Source: Saturnia japonica (taxonomy: Eukaryota; Arthropoda; Insecta; Lepidoptera; Saturniidae). From it: 64,000 nucleotides of DNA. Of this stretch, positions 22,475 to 33,217 are shown in pieces. The DNA is taken from positions 5,704,001 through 5,768,000 of the forward strand of contig CM065312.1 of assembly GCA_033032175.1 (NCBI GenBank). Direction: 5' to 3'. The notes beneath the pieces are model-generated. The model ran no database searches, was not told where the DNA came from, and was given only the letters and a program-made list of their open reading frames with translations. Every line of letters starts with the position of its first letter. Position 1 is the stretch's first letter. The position numbers and the translations under genes are program-made.

Positions 22475-22755
22475 TAACTGACTGACATATCGAAGCACAG
22501 TCCAAACTATAATAGCACTGGGGCTAGTACGGTGAAAATTTGCATGCAGGTGATCAGTGATCACTAAGGAAGAATTTTGGAAATTCAACCCCTAAGATGG
22601 TAAAAAAGTGGATGAAAGTTTGTATGAAAATCCGTATTTTTTAAAGATCTATGAACATTAGTAATTAACGTCTCGTAATAGGATTTTAAAATAAAAACAT
22701 ATAATGGGACGTAACTTACTATGACGTGAGCGAAGTCGTGGGAGAAGTACTAGTT
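22475..22755 (-). repeat. Dispersed repeat D4, copy 2
   Basis: Reverse orientation: it starts at the right end with ACTAGTACTTCTCCCACGAC and TTCGCTCACGTCATAG, and ends at the left with GTCAGTCAGTTATCC. Full-length match to 11585-11875. Together with 22233-22440 it forms an inverted pair. Confidence 0.7.
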
Positions 22756-23820
22756 TAAAATATAGGAGAACTTATAATAAGGATGGCTTATTAGCTTATT
22801 AGATTAAAGTAATCATATTTGTAATTTTGTTCCATAGTTACTACTGAAATAATGAAATCTCATTTTATTATATTATATAAATAAAATCGTATCGGCAAAC
22901 CATGTAATTTAATATTAGCTCAAATAGACAGATAATTAAATTGTCGGTGTGTATTTGCCCTAACAACGAATGCAATATAATTATAATATCATATTACTTT
23001 CCGGCTTCGATTTTACGACTATCGGTGTTTTTGAAATTTATAAAACGGACTTAAAATTGGTTTTAATTATTCTTTTTAAAGTACCATAATTCATTTGAAA
23101 ATAGTGTTTTTGTCGTGTAAAATTGCCATAGCTTCATTGGATGGTGTGATAATTAAGCGTGTGAAGAAGCTTTTGTTAAATAGGAGAACATTGTGGATTT
23201 AAGTGTGGTAGTTCGCTCGCTAAGGTTTGGGAGAATGACTACAACCATATTATAATTCTTTTATCATGAAGTTTTCATTGATCGAAAGCACAGGTTTATT
23301 TAATCTTACTAGTCAAAAAGGTAAAATATATTTATTTGTAGAAAGTAATCTCTGGAACTATACATCTTATGCTATAAATAATTTCACTGTGGAAGCTATA
23401 TTATCCCTGAGTGATAAATTATGATTTTTATCCATATTACAATTTATATTGTAATTAACGCGAAGGCAAGTACGGGCGATTACTATTATAGTAATTTATA
23501 AATACGTATTTAGCTACAATGTCATAAAACGTAATAAACTAGTATAAAAATAATGTGTAAAGATAGTTTAACATAATATGTTGCCTTTTCTGACAAAGAC
23601 AATTTTCAATTCTTGGACCAACTGAACCACACTCTTCAGTTCAAAAATCTCAGATTATAAATAGTCTATATATTTTATTATTATATACTTATTCATAATT
23701 ATTATATATTAATTTTATTACATGTCGGTTTAATAGAATAAATTTTACAGACATAATACAAAGAAAACTCACCGCCGTAGACGTGTAAGTCAAATAAAAG
23801 AATTTCGTCCTTTAACAATA
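22756..23820. other. Unannotated AT-rich stretch
   Basis: No gene or repeat recognised. Confidence 0.35.
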
Positions 23821-23824
23821 ACAT

Positions 23825-23960
23825 AATCGGATGCGCCGGCGCCGGTCGGGCGACCGCAACGCCGCGAGAAATATTATAAAATATATCTATGAACGTGTGA
23901 AATCACAGTGACACCAACAACAAACAAAATGAGGTCAAGCGCGAGTTGCTCACGCCAGGA
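23825..23960 (+). promoter_or_regulatory. Candidate core promoter with a short downstream ATG
   Basis: A CpG-rich block (ATGCGCCGGCGCCGGTCGGG, then ACCGCAACGCCGCG) is followed by TATAAAAT at 23875-23882. About 30 bases on is an initiator-like ATCACAGTGAC at 23901-23911, the spacing of an insect TATA promoter. The first ATG, at 23929, sits in CAAACAAAATG, a good insect start context. The frame opens only about 40 codons, with no recognisable domain, and would need splicing to continue. Visible motif agreement only; chance is a real alternative. Confidence 0.3.
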
Positions 23961-24230
23961 AAAAAGTATTATAACTTCTATAAATTCATTTATTTCATTT
24001 TTAATTGATTACATTTTAGAATACCTATTATTAATTACTTTAACTGTGTAATATAATGGCGTTACCTTTAGTATTATAAACTATTTAAATTCACATAATT
24101 AGAACAAGTTAATTGTTTCTTAAACTTTTCGACTTATTTTTAAATATCTTTTTAGTAGATACTCATCTCTGTCCTCTGTTCTATCTCTATTTTTTTTTAA
24201 TGACAATTACTAGCCGGGTTTTAAACAAGA
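23961..24230. other. Unannotated AT-rich stretch
   Basis: Nothing recognised. Confidence 0.35.
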
Positions 24231-24231
24231 C

Positions 24232-24465
24232 AATTTTTAACAAATAAGAAAATCAGCTTCAATGATTTTGAGCACATCTTTATCATCGTAGTTGAAGGTC
24301 TAATCCTAATGAATTTAAAATGGAACCACCCAGGTAACCCCTTTCCAAAGAAAAAAGAATCATGCAAATCAGTTCATAAACAAAGAAGTTATGACTGAAC
24401 ATTCATAAAAAATACATACATTCGAACTGATAACCTCCTTCTTATAATGAAGTTCGTAAAAAAAA
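24232..24465 (-). mobile_element. MITE-like repeat D6, copy 1
   Basis: Aligns with 32168-32403 and 63220-63460, all in the same orientation. Shared blocks are TTGAAGGTC(T/C)AAT, AATTTAAAATGGAA, CACC, CCTTTCCAA, AGAATCAT, AAGTTATG and CATTCATAAAAAA. Ends are short imperfect inverted repeats built on AACCGACTTC (clear at the right end of copy 2). No coding capacity. Confidence 0.65.
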
Positions 24466-26204
24466 AAGAAAGTCTACTAGTTCAATACTTGCTAGATTCC
24501 TATTTCTATTTTTGCATATGGACGATGCGCCGCGTTTCATTACATCATTAGGTATTAAAACGTATGAAAATAAGTACATATTTTGTGTGAACTAAATTAT
24601 ATGCCTCTCGCTAATATTATACACATTACTAAATTAATAAATTATCAAAATCGTTTTATTTTATTAATAGTATGAAGGAACCCCAAAAGGCTAACCCAAA
24701 AAAAAAACGATTTGATGTTTAATTTTTCTAAACGCGTTTAATTTTTTTACACTCCATCGATATTGGTTTTATTGATCGATATCGTCGAAAGATGTGTTAG
24801 GCGCTTTATTGAACAAGAAATCGGTAGAGCAGTGATGTTTAATGTTTCTTTTTTTATATTTCATGGTTATTATCTTGTAAATAAAAGACAAAGGTATAAG
24901 ATAAAGTTCATGGTTAAATTTTGTAGGTGAAATTAAATAATTTATATTTAGAAGATAAAAATAAACTAAGAATTTACTATTGTAAACAGTTATTTAATAT
25001 AATTTCAATATATATAAGTTACATAAAAATAATATAGATTCATTTTATAAAACTTAATACTAGCTATCTATGTCTACCAGTTTCACTAACGTTAAATTTG
25101 TATTACAAATGCCTACTTCATACAACTGATGAGCATGTCGCCTGATATTGTTCTTTCTTCGCTTACTTGTCTACTAATAGGTAGATACTATTTATCTTGA
25201 GTTGTAGTATGAAGCTTTTCTTAATAAATAGTTCATCTAACCCAAAAATATTTTTTCAAATCTCTCGGGTTGTTGCGGAGATTTACGAATTATAATCTAT
25301 ATACTCTCCAACATTTTATTATTAGTAGTAGTGGGACAGTGAGAGGAAAGTTTGTAAAAAGTGGCCTATTTACCTTAAAACAATGTAAAAAATTGTGCTC
25401 ATAACAATGAATTATGTCGAAAATTTTCACGAACATAAACATTTTTTCTGACAAAACTACTTATCACTAACCACTATATCTCAAATGGCGAAGCAAAAGT
25501 GAGACGAACCGTTCCAAAATTAATTGGACATAATTAATAAAGCGCCTAAAACAAACTCCACCCAGGCTCCCGACCGATGTATGTTAGATTATTATATTCC
25601 AAATATTTTTGATGTTTCAAAATCATATAACAACGCTTATCGTTAATAAAATAGAATTGAGAATTGAATATTACTATATTTCCATTGGAGCAAATGTAAT
25701 TTTGCCAAAGTGGATATCTAAAGCTTTTTTGTTACGACATTCCGTACAAAACGCGCGTTGTAAAGAGCCCCCGACGATACCACCCATTCATGAGGACAGT
25801 GGTAACCTATTGATATTCGAGAACGTTATGTCAAAGTGGATAAGACAATAAATAATAATAAAATTATATTATAGGTTTTCTTTTTGCGACATTATTTTAA
25901 GACACATTTTATTATGTGTTTACGTTAACTAATATCGTTAATTCATTACTACATAGATTCATTTGTTTTCCCATAGCATAGTGTTTATAGTAATATTCTA
26001 AAATTTAGTCAATTATATTGTTTTTTTTATTATTATCAAAACTTAAATTATCTACTAGAGTAGACAGAAAAATGGAGTGACACTTTTCTCTGACCTATCA
26101 GTCCTTGTTCGCTATTAGCAAATTTGTTTGTTTTCCTATATTCAAGATTTTTTTTATAAAAAAAAAATATTTTTATATGTTTGCGTATTTTAGAGGACGT
26201 AGTT
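24466..26204. other. Unannotated AT-rich stretch
   Basis: No gene recognised. An 80-codon open frame at 25609-25851 has less biased composition in its second half but matches nothing I know. A GTGCTCATAAC...GTCGAAAATTTTCACG stretch near 25395 is also unassigned. Confidence 0.35.
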
Positions 26205-26375
26205 TAAGGTTGTAACATGCTGAACCTAGAAGGGGAACTAGCTCTCAAGTATTGCTAGCTGCCGGAAGACACCTATAAATGCTTGTCGACAGGTTTCCAA
26301 TTTGAAAGCGGTAGCTAGCTAGATGGTCCTTAGAAAAAGCCCCTACCATGCTTTGGTTTCATCTCGATCTGTTTT
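26205..26375 (-). mobile_element. SINE-3, 3' half of a split copy
   Basis: Carries the SINE-3 tail blocks in reverse: AGGGGAACTAGCTCTCAAGT, GCTAGCTGCCGGAAGACAC, TTTCCAATTTGAAAGCGG, and ends at CTTTGGTTTCATCTCGATC. The next block of the family, TTCACCGAAAGCTCAGG, occurs only after 26968. Confidence 0.7.
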
Positions 26376-26968
26376 TAGGTTACCGTTCTTCAAAAGAAAA
26401 TAAGGAATCCTCATAGGATCACTTCGTTGTCCGTCTGTTTGTCTGTCAAGGCCCTTTTTCTCAAGATTGCGTGGAGGTATTAAGTTGAAATTAATACAAA
26501 TACAAGGTCTGTAATCCCTTGGAGCTATAAAAAAATCAAATTTCTAAGTCAACGTAACTGAAAGACACGGTCGTTTATGCCGCATATTTTAACACTCGTA
26601 AAGAGGATAAAAAAGTATACGGTACTTCCAGATAACCTGGAATCTTGAAATTTAGCAAGAAGTAATGTCTTATAGCACAATTCAAGGAAAAAAATCTGAA
26701 AACCGTAAGTTTGTAAAAAATAGAAAAAATATTTTAAAATTATATTAATAAACTTAATTGCTGTTAGTAAACTGATCGCGGCATATAACGATGTATAGGG
26801 GCAACAATTTTCCAGGACAAAGTTGAGTTTGTATTTCAATATAGTTTATCTTTTTGTTAGAATTGTTCGATATTTTCTTCAGTAATGTTACTTTATTATT
26901 TTCGTGAATGTGGTTGTACTATTACGAAACTGTTGGTGCGCGAGACCGACTCGCACTTAAACGGCTTT
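26376..26968 (+). mobile_element. Dispersed repeat D7 inserted into a SINE-3
   Basis: Runs from TTAGGTTACCGTTCTTC to GTTGGTGCGCGAGACCGACTC, GCACTTAAACGGC. The GACTCGCACTT end and the GGAATCCTCATAGG start are the marks of a dispersed family I recognise from Lepidoptera. The opposing 96-codon open frame inside is incidental. No transposase is visible. Confidence 0.65.
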
Positions 26969-27056
26969 TCTTTCACCGAAAGCTCAGGCTAATTGCAATA
27001 TTCACATCTACTTCGATCGACGCGGTATCCAAACACGCTACCAGTGAGCTATCATT
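26969..27056 (-). mobile_element. SINE-3, 5' half of the split copy
   Basis: TTTCACCGAAAGCTCAGGC, then CTTCGATCGACGCGGTATCC and ACACGCTACCAGTGAGC, the reverse of the family head. It completes the copy begun at 26205 in the same orientation. Confidence 0.7.
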
Positions 27057-27519
27057 GAATACATAAAAATTGAATATCAACGAATAATCCAATTAGTTGG
27101 ATATATATCAAACATTAATAAGGTCCATGTTATACAGTCGTGTCTGAAAGGCCACACGCGTGTCTGAGGCAGCCTCTTGTAAAATCGACTTTGGGCTTGA
27201 ACGACACTTGGCTCTTTTGTTATACGGCCTTGACGAAGCTTTATGATCATACCTCACACCGGGTAATGAGCGTCAGCAACATTATTAACACCTTATGGTC
27301 TTCAATTAAGACGTAAGTACTTCTTTACTTTCCAATTTACAGATCTAATGTTCTCTACTGATAACACCAGTAAATATATAATATGTAGGTATTAAACATT
27401 TCTATTTTATGTTACTGTCAATTTTCAACAGAAAAATAAATATTTTAGTAATTTTTGGAAGGATTGAGGCCAAACAATAACATGTTTTTGTAATATATTC
27501 AGGCATTACTTCCATGAGT
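27057..27519. other. Unannotated stretch
   Basis: No gene or repeat assigned. 27130-27300 is moderately GC-rich. Confidence 0.35.
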
Positions 27520-27860
27520 CCGTACTGCTATCGCCGGGTGATCTCCACGGGATGGGATTTATCCGCCTGTATATCGTCTCGACTCGTAACGGATCGCCGC
27601 TTGACCGCAAGGGCTCATCCAGAGTGCGACTGATTGCTGCATATCCGCATCAACTCATTGTAAAATTGTTTTGTTGAAAAGAACTCAGTTCGGCGACAGG
27701 CAAGGGCGAAGTCAGAAGTATCAATAGTTTAGTGGGGTGAACGTAAGTACGTCACGTTTTGCGGCGAGTGCGCTGCGAGTACGTCGCGTCTCGCAGCAGG
27801 TGCGCAGCAATTCATTAGCACTTTCCTCGTAATATCACTCGTCGCATCACCGCGATAGTA
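27520..27860. other. CpG-rich patch of unknown role
   Basis: Much richer in C, G and CpG than its surroundings (CATCTCGTCTCGACTCG-like runs, GGATCGCCGCTTGACCGC). At 27744-27808 a degenerate 32-bp unit, beginning AAGTACGTCACG and GAGTACGTCGCG, is repeated twice in tandem. A related TAAGTACGTCGCGTTTCG occurs at 49155. It could be a regulatory region, an untranslated exon or an old repeat. No open frame is persuasive. Confidence 0.35.
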
Positions 27861-27876
27861 TATCTTTGTGAAGACA

Positions 27877-28165
27877 CGTTCATAGAGTTTTTATAGAATT
27901 TAGTATCACAATGATAATAAATCGTTGCGATAAACTCGCTTGTGAAAGAAGCTCCTTAGGCAGCCCAAATTGCAAAATTACGACAAGCATCTAACGATGT
28001 CTTTTGGTACCTAAAATTTAGATACGTTCATAGAGTTTTTATAGCATTTAGTAACACAATGATAATATCGTCACGATAAACTCGTTTGTGAAGGAGGCTC
28101 CTTAGCTAGCCCAAACTACAAAATTACGAAAAGCATCTAACGATGTTTTCTGGTACTCACTTTTC
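27877..28165. repeat. 148-bp tandem duplication
   Basis: Unit 1 starts CGTTCATAGAGTTTTTATAG at 27877 and unit 2 repeats it at 28025. Both continue through TTTAGTA, CACAATGATAATA, GATAAACTCG, GGCTCCTTAG-like and AGCATCTAACGATG blocks, and end TGGTAC. Differences are scattered substitutions and a few short indels. Confidence 0.85.
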
Positions 28166-28789
28166 CTAGGCTCAGAATTTTATCATTTCCGGCTATATAA
28201 TTACTTACAATCACCATTTTGGTAACTTTCAGTACAATTTTTTAAATCAAAAAAGCTATTTAAATTGTTTGTATAACCCTTCATGTGTCTATAAATATTA
28301 CAAATCGTTAATATATTATTAAATTCATTTCATAATCAAATTCAAATCTAAGTTCGATAATGTAATGTATCAATTAAAAGACATAATATTTACATTAAAA
28401 ACTTTCAAATACTAGCCATAATAAAAAATTATTAAGCCTTTTATAGAACAGGCTTATTTTGCATATTAATTAATACAATAAAATTAGATTATACATATTT
28501 TTCATTTTAATCTACTTAATAATAATTTACTTAAGTTTCATATATTTTGAATTTAAAATCACAATAAATTGTATATTATTTAATAATATATGTACATCAT
28601 TGAAGTTTATTTAGTAATGTTATCTACAAGAAATACATAACTAAGAAAAGTAAACATGTAAATCTGTTAAATACGTAGGAATGAAAATATATAAATTTTA
28701 TTTTTAATCTTACTAGTTTTCAGCTTGTTAAAAATATTTATACTGTATTTGTTAAGTATACTAAATGTATTTGAATGAATACTTGCTAA
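28166..28789. other. Unannotated, very AT-rich stretch
   Basis: No gene. Long runs of A/T only. Confidence 0.4.
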
Positions 28790-29530
28790 AAATCGAATAC
28801 GCCCTCTTGTTAAAACGTCAACAAAAGCTTAGGATGTGGAAGCGTGTAATCGGCAAACAGCCCAAATACAACACCTCCCTTGACACGCTGACAATAAATC
28901 CGAACGAAGAGAGACCGTTTATGTTTTTGAAGATTTCTAACATCCAGCAGAGTTGTTTAGAAAAAAAAACAATTTATGAGCACTTCACCCCCGCTGTAAC
29001 CATTCAAAGGCCCAATAATTGTATATTCTTTTACGGTAGTGTGTATTTTGTATGGCGATGACGGTAAGAAAAAAAAGCATTCAACTAAAATCACAGGCGC
29101 CTTTAATCACCGCTATTGAGATCTATCGTGGGATCAAAGCACACGCGACGTTATGACGATATGGTCTCTCAAAATATTTACACAAGGTCCAGTTTACTAT
29201 TTCGATTTGTCACGCTTTTTTGCGCCTCAGCGGATGCTCGTGTCAAACGCCTCAGTATTTTGAGTTTGTTTTGAAAATTCTTTTATCTGATGTATTTGGT
29301 GTTTCTATTCATTCGCGCGTTTCATCTGGCTACATCAGGGGGGGCGATTTGTTGGGGCGGTGAGCGCTGAAAACGCTTACTGGCAATAATTTAGACGTCA
29401 AATACCCCCGTATTTTTTGCAGGGTTGGTTGACGTGACTATCATTTCAGGGTTATTTATGGCTATGACAGGCTCTCGGACAATATGCGGAGGAATTCGCG
29501 GCCGCTTTGATGATGTTCCGCAGAGGCTCG
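28790..29530. other. Complex, non-repetitive, CpG-containing region
   Basis: Sequence complexity rises sharply here between two AT-rich tracts. A 98-codon open frame ends at 29061 and reads without AT bias in its middle (R-M-W-K-R-V-I-G-K-Q-P), but I cannot assign it. 29100-29530 has no long frame. It contains GGGATCAAAGC (matches a TCF/Pangolin core), GGGTTATTTATGGC (matches a homeodomain Abd-B/Caudal-type core) and GGAATTCGCGGCCGC. A conserved regulatory block is possible; nothing proves it. Confidence 0.3.
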
Positions 29531-29789
29531 TTGGTGGTATTTTCGTTAGTGATTTTTTTTTAAATATGTTAATACTTATGACGTTACATGGTTTGTAATA
29601 AATTAATAATACTTCTTATGAAAATATACTCAGAAAATTTCTGAATATTATAATAACATTTCAAATCATAATCTTTTTTTTTTGTTCATAATAGAGGAGT
29701 TTTAATATTGTGAAAATAGCCTCATAAAAGATATCAACGAGCGCTAGTGCATTTCAGTACAATTTCATATTTTATACATTATGAATATA

Positions 29790-29973
29790 CAGTGTAAACT
29801 CTTTATAACGAAACTCAAAGGACTGAGCATTTTCTGTCGTTATAGAGAGTTATCTTTATATGGAGTGGAGTTTCAATATGTGGGGTTTAACGCAAACCAA
29901 CCAAGTTGGGCTCACTTCAACGTTATAGGGAGTTTATCGTTATAAAGGATAACGTTATAAAGAGTTTACACTG
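29790..29973. mobile_element. pogo-like MITE with 21-bp perfect terminal inverted repeats
   Basis: The left end CAGTGTAAACTCTTTATAACG at 29790-29810 is repeated exactly in reverse complement at 29953-29973. The element is 184 bp and flanked by TA on both sides (29788-29789 and 29974-29975), the target duplication of the Tc1/mariner/pogo superfamily. CAGTG termini suit pogo/Tigger relatives. The interior also repeats the CGTTATA motif several times. No transposase, so it is non-autonomous. The exact preservation of both ends suggests it is relatively young. Confidence 0.9.
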
Positions 29974-30229
29974 TATTTTTATATTGTGTTTATTTTCATA
30001 TAGGTAATGTATTTTTAGATTGATTAAATCATGTTTATATTACAATATTATTAGATATAAAAATATTTGTCCTTAAATCTCATATTAAATTCATTTAAAC
30101 ATTTTAAACATACTATGTGTATTAATAATATGAACATAATTTTATTATACATTTATATAAAAAAATATATAAAACATAATTATAGGTGCAAATTTTAATA
30201 GATAATCTTCACATGTTTGCAAAGGTCCA

Positions 30230-30335
30230 ATCGTATTAAAATCTATGCGCTTTGACAAAAAGAGACAATTGCAAGATGTGTCTGAGTTTCGTTGCAGCTG
30301 GCGTCGAGCGCATGCGCGTAGACAGGTGAGTCTGC
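30230..30335 (+). promoter_or_regulatory. Candidate short exon with strong splice donor and NRF1-type palindrome
   Basis: An ATG at 30276 opens 16 full codons that run into GACAG|GTGAGT, with the GT at 30326-30327, a near-perfect 5' splice site. The last part of the exon carries GCGCATGCGC at 30308-30317, the palindromic NRF1/Ewg consensus. The patch is GC-rich against an AT-rich background. Without a downstream exon or transcript this remains a candidate first exon. Confidence 0.3.
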
Positions 30336-30559
30336 AGATGTAACTTTTGTGATTTATATTGGACTAACTTATATTAGCGACTCTACCCACTTAAAATTTT
30401 ATTACAATGTTTATTATAATTACCTATTACTATTGAAACACAATGTAGTAACATACTGGACCAATGTGTTAACGAATATCATTGTAAAGACAGCATGCGA
30501 AGGGCGAATGGATAATTATTATGTCAACACTCATACATTTTCAATAAAATTAATCAAAA

Positions 30560-30700
30560 ATTTTTGGAAGCGAAACTCTGGGACCGCGACGTCCGTCCGA
30601 ATGCGCGACGCCTGTTCAAGAAACTTGCGAGTCGACTGGTCGACGCGTCTTGTGACCAGAGAGCTAACCAATACCTCGGTAAGCGATTAATCATTGCAAT
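30560..30700. repeat. Low-copy repeat shared with 41.3 kb
   Basis: GACGCGTCTTGTGACCAGAG, AGCTAACCAATACCTCGG and TAAGCGATTAAT are matched at 41308-41370 by ACGCGTCTCGCGATCAGAAG, GCTAGCTAATACCTCAG and ATAAGCGACCAT. CpG-rich. The open frames on both strands here (113 and 92 codons) are not supported by the second copy. Confidence 0.5.
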
Positions 30701-32167
30701 ATAAGGTGGCAGTGCCTTCTGAGACCATTCCTTCTGGCAGCGATGTGGATAATTTAATTTATGAACTTTTATAAAAAAATATGTAAATAAAGTCCATACA
30801 TCGCAATATATAATTAATGTTTTTTTTTTCAATCATAACAAATTATGTATTTAATAAATAGATCACAAAAGAAATTTCCTTGGTTCACATGAAACGACTT
30901 AGCAGTCTTTCCGCATACTCTAATAACCATAAAACCACTAAACAAAAGCACATCCTAACAAAAATATCATGTTACGATAAACCCCCTGTCCAAATATTTA
31001 GTATCATAAAACCAATTTAGATATAATATATAGCGTAATCGGCACTCGCATTTCGTATTCATACCTCACACGAGTTATAAAAAGATTACGTTAGTTTTAA
31101 CTTCTTTTGTTGAAAATTAAAAAGCGACCGCTCCGAGATCTCGTCACGTATAGATATAAAGTTTGCCTTTAATAAATTAAAAATGAACGTTAGACATAAT
31201 TTGTGTGTACGGACTTACTCCCGCAATAGCTGTCTGTATAAAAACGTTAATGGTCGAGGTTTGTTAATAAATTTAAATTTTTAGAATAATGAATAAATAA
31301 AATAGTAAATAATAACTATTTTTGTTGAATGTATTTATATTCTTCAAATATTTGTTAAACAGAGGCGCGTTAAAATATAATCTAATTATTATTTAAATAT
31401 TCTGCGGTAGGTATGTGTAGGTACAATGGTTGTAGAGTATGAAATATGTAAAATGTAACATTATTATATGTGTATATCTCATCAAGGTCGTTGCTTTTTA
31501 GAAAGCAAACAATATATTTTTTTTTATAAATAAATTATTTTATTTTTGATAGGTACTATTATAGAAATAGAATAAGAATGTCGGAGTTTCAGATCAGAAC
31601 CATCAATAAGTGAAGAGAGTATATGAAAAGCCTCCGCGAGTGGCGATAACCGAGTACGGCTGGCACATCCTAGATAGTCAATCTTGATTACAACTTTACT
31701 GACTGGCCAATACTTTTACCTTGGTACGAGCTACTTTTATTAGAAATAAAATTTTTGCTAACATGAAAAGACCCTTATAGTTAGTTCACAAAATAATTTC
31801 ATTTTGTTAAATTAATGAAAATATTAATTATTGAATTATTTCTATAATATTTGTAGTGAACAAACGCAAAAAGTATAAAAACATACATTGTGAAGTTAAT
31901 TTGTGATTTGTGATCAATATTTAACACATATGCTCAATGGCTTATTTATCTATGAAATTTAGCAGATTTGTGTACCTGTCACAAGGAGCCAAGTTTTTCT
32001 GGGCCAGATTGTTGTTGAGTTAAGCGAAAGTATAGTTTATAAAAGTAATTTTTTATATTAAAAAAATGTAAAATTCCAATTTCAAAATAAATAAGTACAT
32101 GATAAATAAGTAAATAAAGATAATAGATAATTGATCAATGTAGGTACGAAAACAATAACAAGAAAAT
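30701..32167. other. Unannotated AT-rich stretch
   Basis: No gene or repeat recognised. 29531-29789 and 29976-30229 are likewise empty. Confidence 0.35.
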
Positions 32168-32403
32168 TGTTAACAAAAAAGAAAGCCAACTTCAATGATT
32201 GTGAAAAGCTTCCTCGTGTATCTTCGAAGTTGAAGGTCCAATGCCAATGAAATTAAAATGGAATCACCTTGAGGTATCCCCTATACAACAAAGAAGAATC
32301 ATCCAAATCGGTTTATAAAACAGGGAGTTATGGCTGAGCATCCATAAAAAAAAAACATTCGAATTGAGTAACCTCCCGTCTTTTGTCGAAGTCGGTTAAA
32401 AAT
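32168..32403 (-). mobile_element. MITE-like repeat D6, copy 2
   Basis: Best-preserved copy. On the minus strand it starts TTTTAACCGACTTCGAC, continues GGGAGGTTACTCAATTCG, TATGGATGCTCAGCCATAAC and TGGACCTTCAACTTCG, and ends ATTGAAGTTGGCTTTC. The AACCGACTTC start and GAAGTTGG end are the inverted termini. Confidence 0.7.
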
Positions 32404-32949
32404 TGAAAAGCGCAAATTATACTTAACAGAAAATTAATTAAATCAAAAGGAATTAGTCCATCTGCTCTTATACGTCTCTTTTTTAATACGTCACACAGCT
32501 TACAAAACTTACTCTATCCTAATCAAATGTGGCGTTAGATTTTTTTGGATTGATCATTCTCTTCTATATTTACTGTTTGTCTCTAGTAAATATAATATTC
32601 TATACTTTGTAAAAGCTTGATCGTGTGATAGGCGTCGATGATTTTGAATATAACTTTAGTAAGTTCATTTTTAAATACATAATCACTGATCCATGGTACA
32701 TTTCTTCGGCCATCGGCCAGGCTTTTAGGTTTTCCAAGTTTTCAGCCAAGGGTATGGAGATATCGTTGAGAATCAAACATGAGTTTTAATACTTGCTTTT
32801 AACATTAATAAATACAGCTAGTGGAACCGTCCTAATATTTTGCTTTTTTTAATGCTTTTTAGCATTAAGTCCTCCATTTGTACTTTTTTGTTCAGTAAAG
32901 AACATACTATAATATAAAGGTGCCATCTATTAATAATCTGTCATATTAT
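32404..32949. other. Unannotated stretch
   Basis: No gene recognised. Follows in the 3' direction of the minus-strand non-LTR remnant and may include its decayed 3' UTR. Confidence 0.35.
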
Positions 32950-33217
32950 GTTGTATTGTTAGTTAAACAAAGTTAAAAAGCATTATTAAGGAATCAGAAG
33001 ATCTTAGCTGTCTATTATCCGTGAGGGATTGAAATAGTGTTTTTAAATATTTAAGAGATTTGGGATTATTAAGTACGGAGAAAAGAAGATAAAGATGTAT
33101 TCTTGCCGAATAGGTAGCCTTTTCAACCTGGCTCGGTATTCAGGTACATGATCAAACTTCCGAAGACGGAAGATGAAATGGATACAGTTGAGTAGACGAT
33201 CAAGTTTGTTTAAGAAA
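32950..33217 (-). pseudogene. Non-LTR retrotransposon pol C-terminus, 3' part of a split copy
   Basis: On the minus strand from 33217 the frame reads F-L-N-K-L-D-R-L-L-N, then F-I-F-R-L-R-K-F-D-H-V, E-Y-R-A-R-L-K-R-L-P-I-R. This is the domain after the palm in insect jockey/CR1-type reverse transcriptases. Further on, near 32990-33030, L-R-S-S-D resembles the tail of the same family. It continues the reading that stops at 34531, with 1.3 kb of other repeats between. Frame breaks are present toward the end. Confidence 0.75.

Noticed and set aside
25609..25851. 80-codon open frame with fairly balanced second half
   Set aside because: No known motif, no start context, splice signal or neighbour to support it. 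Left unassigned.
28765..29061. 98-codon open frame at the edge of the complex block
   Set aside because: It lacks any recognised motif. It could be part of a conserved non-coding block, so it is described there and not called a gene.
30349..30832. Opposing open frames of 113 and 92 codons
   Set aside because: They overlap on both strands across a short repeat shared with 41.3 kb, where neither frame is kept.
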